Notes under the pieces: model-generated | The model's database searches: none | What the model was told of the DNA's origin: nothing | The model's input: the letters and a program-made list of their open reading frames with translations, nothing else | DNA from: Catenaria anguillulae PL171 | Lineage: Eukaryota > Blastocladiomycota > Blastocladiomycetes > Blastocladiales > Catenariaceae | Length of the DNA: 64,000 nucleotides | Assembly (NCBI GenBank): GCA_002102555.1 | Contig: MCFL01000072.1 | Coordinates: forward strand, 1 to 64,000 | Direction: 5' to 3' | Program-made: the position numbers and the translations under genes | Part shown: in pieces, positions 63,401-64,000 of the stretch | Numbering within the stretch: position 1 is the stretch's first letter | Layout of the letters: each line of letters opens with the position of its first letter

Positions 63401-64000
63401 CAACAAATGCAACAATGGCACCTCGGTCTCGCCCGTGCCCGCCCTCGAAACCATCCACTGCGGCGTTGGATGCAACGCCCGAAGAAGCAAGTGCAACGGG
63501 TTGTACAGGGAGACGCCGCGCGTGCTCAAGATGGACCCGTCGGGGACCATAGCACCGCACGGCAGCCGCTTGACGTCAAACGAGAGCTCGGCCTCGACCA
63601 GCGTGTTGGCCACGAGGTCGAGCGCGCGCGTGTTGCCCGAGTGCGGCTTGGCAATGTGTTGGAGTGTGCTGATGAGATGTATGATGATGTGTTGTAGTTC
63701 GATCCATGTTTCGTCTTCATATTCGACGTGGGTGCCTGTTGTTCAGCCAGGGCGAAAAATGACCAAAAGTGAGCATATTGTGGTTGTAAATGGACGAGAT
63801 AGCAGGACAAAGTGGAAGGTACCTGTTTGTCGATGCTTCTTGTGCTGGCCATGCAGCAGAACCAGAAACTCGATAAATGGAACGAGCCGTGCAGTGTCGC
63901 GTGAAAGATGCTCTTGGACGGCCTCGCATCGAACCAAGTAACGCAAATGGCCCAACAAGAGGAGATAATCACGATGAGAACAAAGGGTGTGGTAGTATCA
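60420..64000 (-). CDS. UBR1/UBR2-type E3 ubiquitin ligase, C-terminal part
   Basis: The model is complement(60420..63735, 63823..>64000). The intron 63736-63822 (87 nt) joins KKHRQTG to THVEYEDE. The gene runs off the right edge. It has a long helical region (VANTLVEAELSFDV and SLYNPLHLLLRALHP), a RING-H2 near 61.75-62.0 kb (CLVCQLPVDE, HACGHVLHKHC, CPLCKTLC), and the UBR C-terminal cap with FICDQCGTAPRD, CLVCGARMC and LGHRRGRPMTLHAGRYRELEKLW before the stop at 60420. N-recognins ubiquitinate N-degron substrates in the N-end rule pathway, usually in the cytosol with a RAD6-type E2. The UBR box would lie beyond the window. The frame slips by one base near 62320, in the low-complexity linker. 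Confidence 0.9.

Overview
The window looks like a chromosome piece from a zoosporic (flagellated) fungus or a close relative. The host genes have short GT-AG introns (67-87 nt where I could fix both ends by protein continuity), no bacterial-type operons, and a set that fits that reading: a CDK1/2-type cyclin-dependent kinase, a possible fungal mitoribosomal mL67/Mhr1-like protein, a CHD1-type chromatin remodeller, a C11orf65/MFI-like IQ protein (a family I associate with ciliated lineages), a NEK-like kinase and a UBR1-type N-recognin. The species assignment is inference only.

Layout. 1-7.3 kb: host genes (Ser/Pro-rich protein with a C2/anillin-like end, CDK, mL67-like on the minus strand, one doubtful coding stretch). 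7.3-46.6 kb: an almost unbroken nest of retroelements. 46.6-48.4 kb: remnant of a Helitron/PIF1-type helicase. 48.4-51.4 kb: mostly unresolved. 51.4-64 kb: CHD1, the MFI-like gene, the kinase, and UBR1 on the minus strand running off the right edge.

The nest is made of LINEs with a CCHC ORF1, an APE-type endonuclease, a reverse transcriptase, an RNase H domain and a zinc-binding tail (Tad1/I-like in plan). I group them by 3' ends and protein type as A, B, D, E, F and K. Target-site duplications (TSDs) can be read directly for most of them, so the order of insertion can be worked out. LINE K (now split between 29.7-33.0 kb and 7.3-10.8 kb) took an ORF1-only E element; that E element took a Mutator-like (MULE) DNA transposon; the MULE took LINE B. 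The two halves of each of these elements now lie about 23 kb apart on opposite strands, with matching TSD halves at every junction. The simplest reading is one inversion with breakpoints inside two oppositely oriented LINE B copies.

A second layer is a direct segmental duplication: 13.6-25.5 kb (D1 inside B1) and 40.5-46.1 kb (D2 inside B2) are near-identical by eye, and each keeps the empty site for insertions found only in the other (D3, E1 and F1 on the left; E2 on the right). Three elements (E1, E2 and the split G/H) carry a complete or once-complete ORF1 plus a LINE 3' end and no ORF2, resembling the mammalian HAL1 idea. All but family A share one 3'-terminal motif before poly(A). Three tRNA-headed SINEs and one broken Copia-type fossil complete the set. 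Several conserved host genes show single-base frame breaks that look more like consensus errors than real decay.
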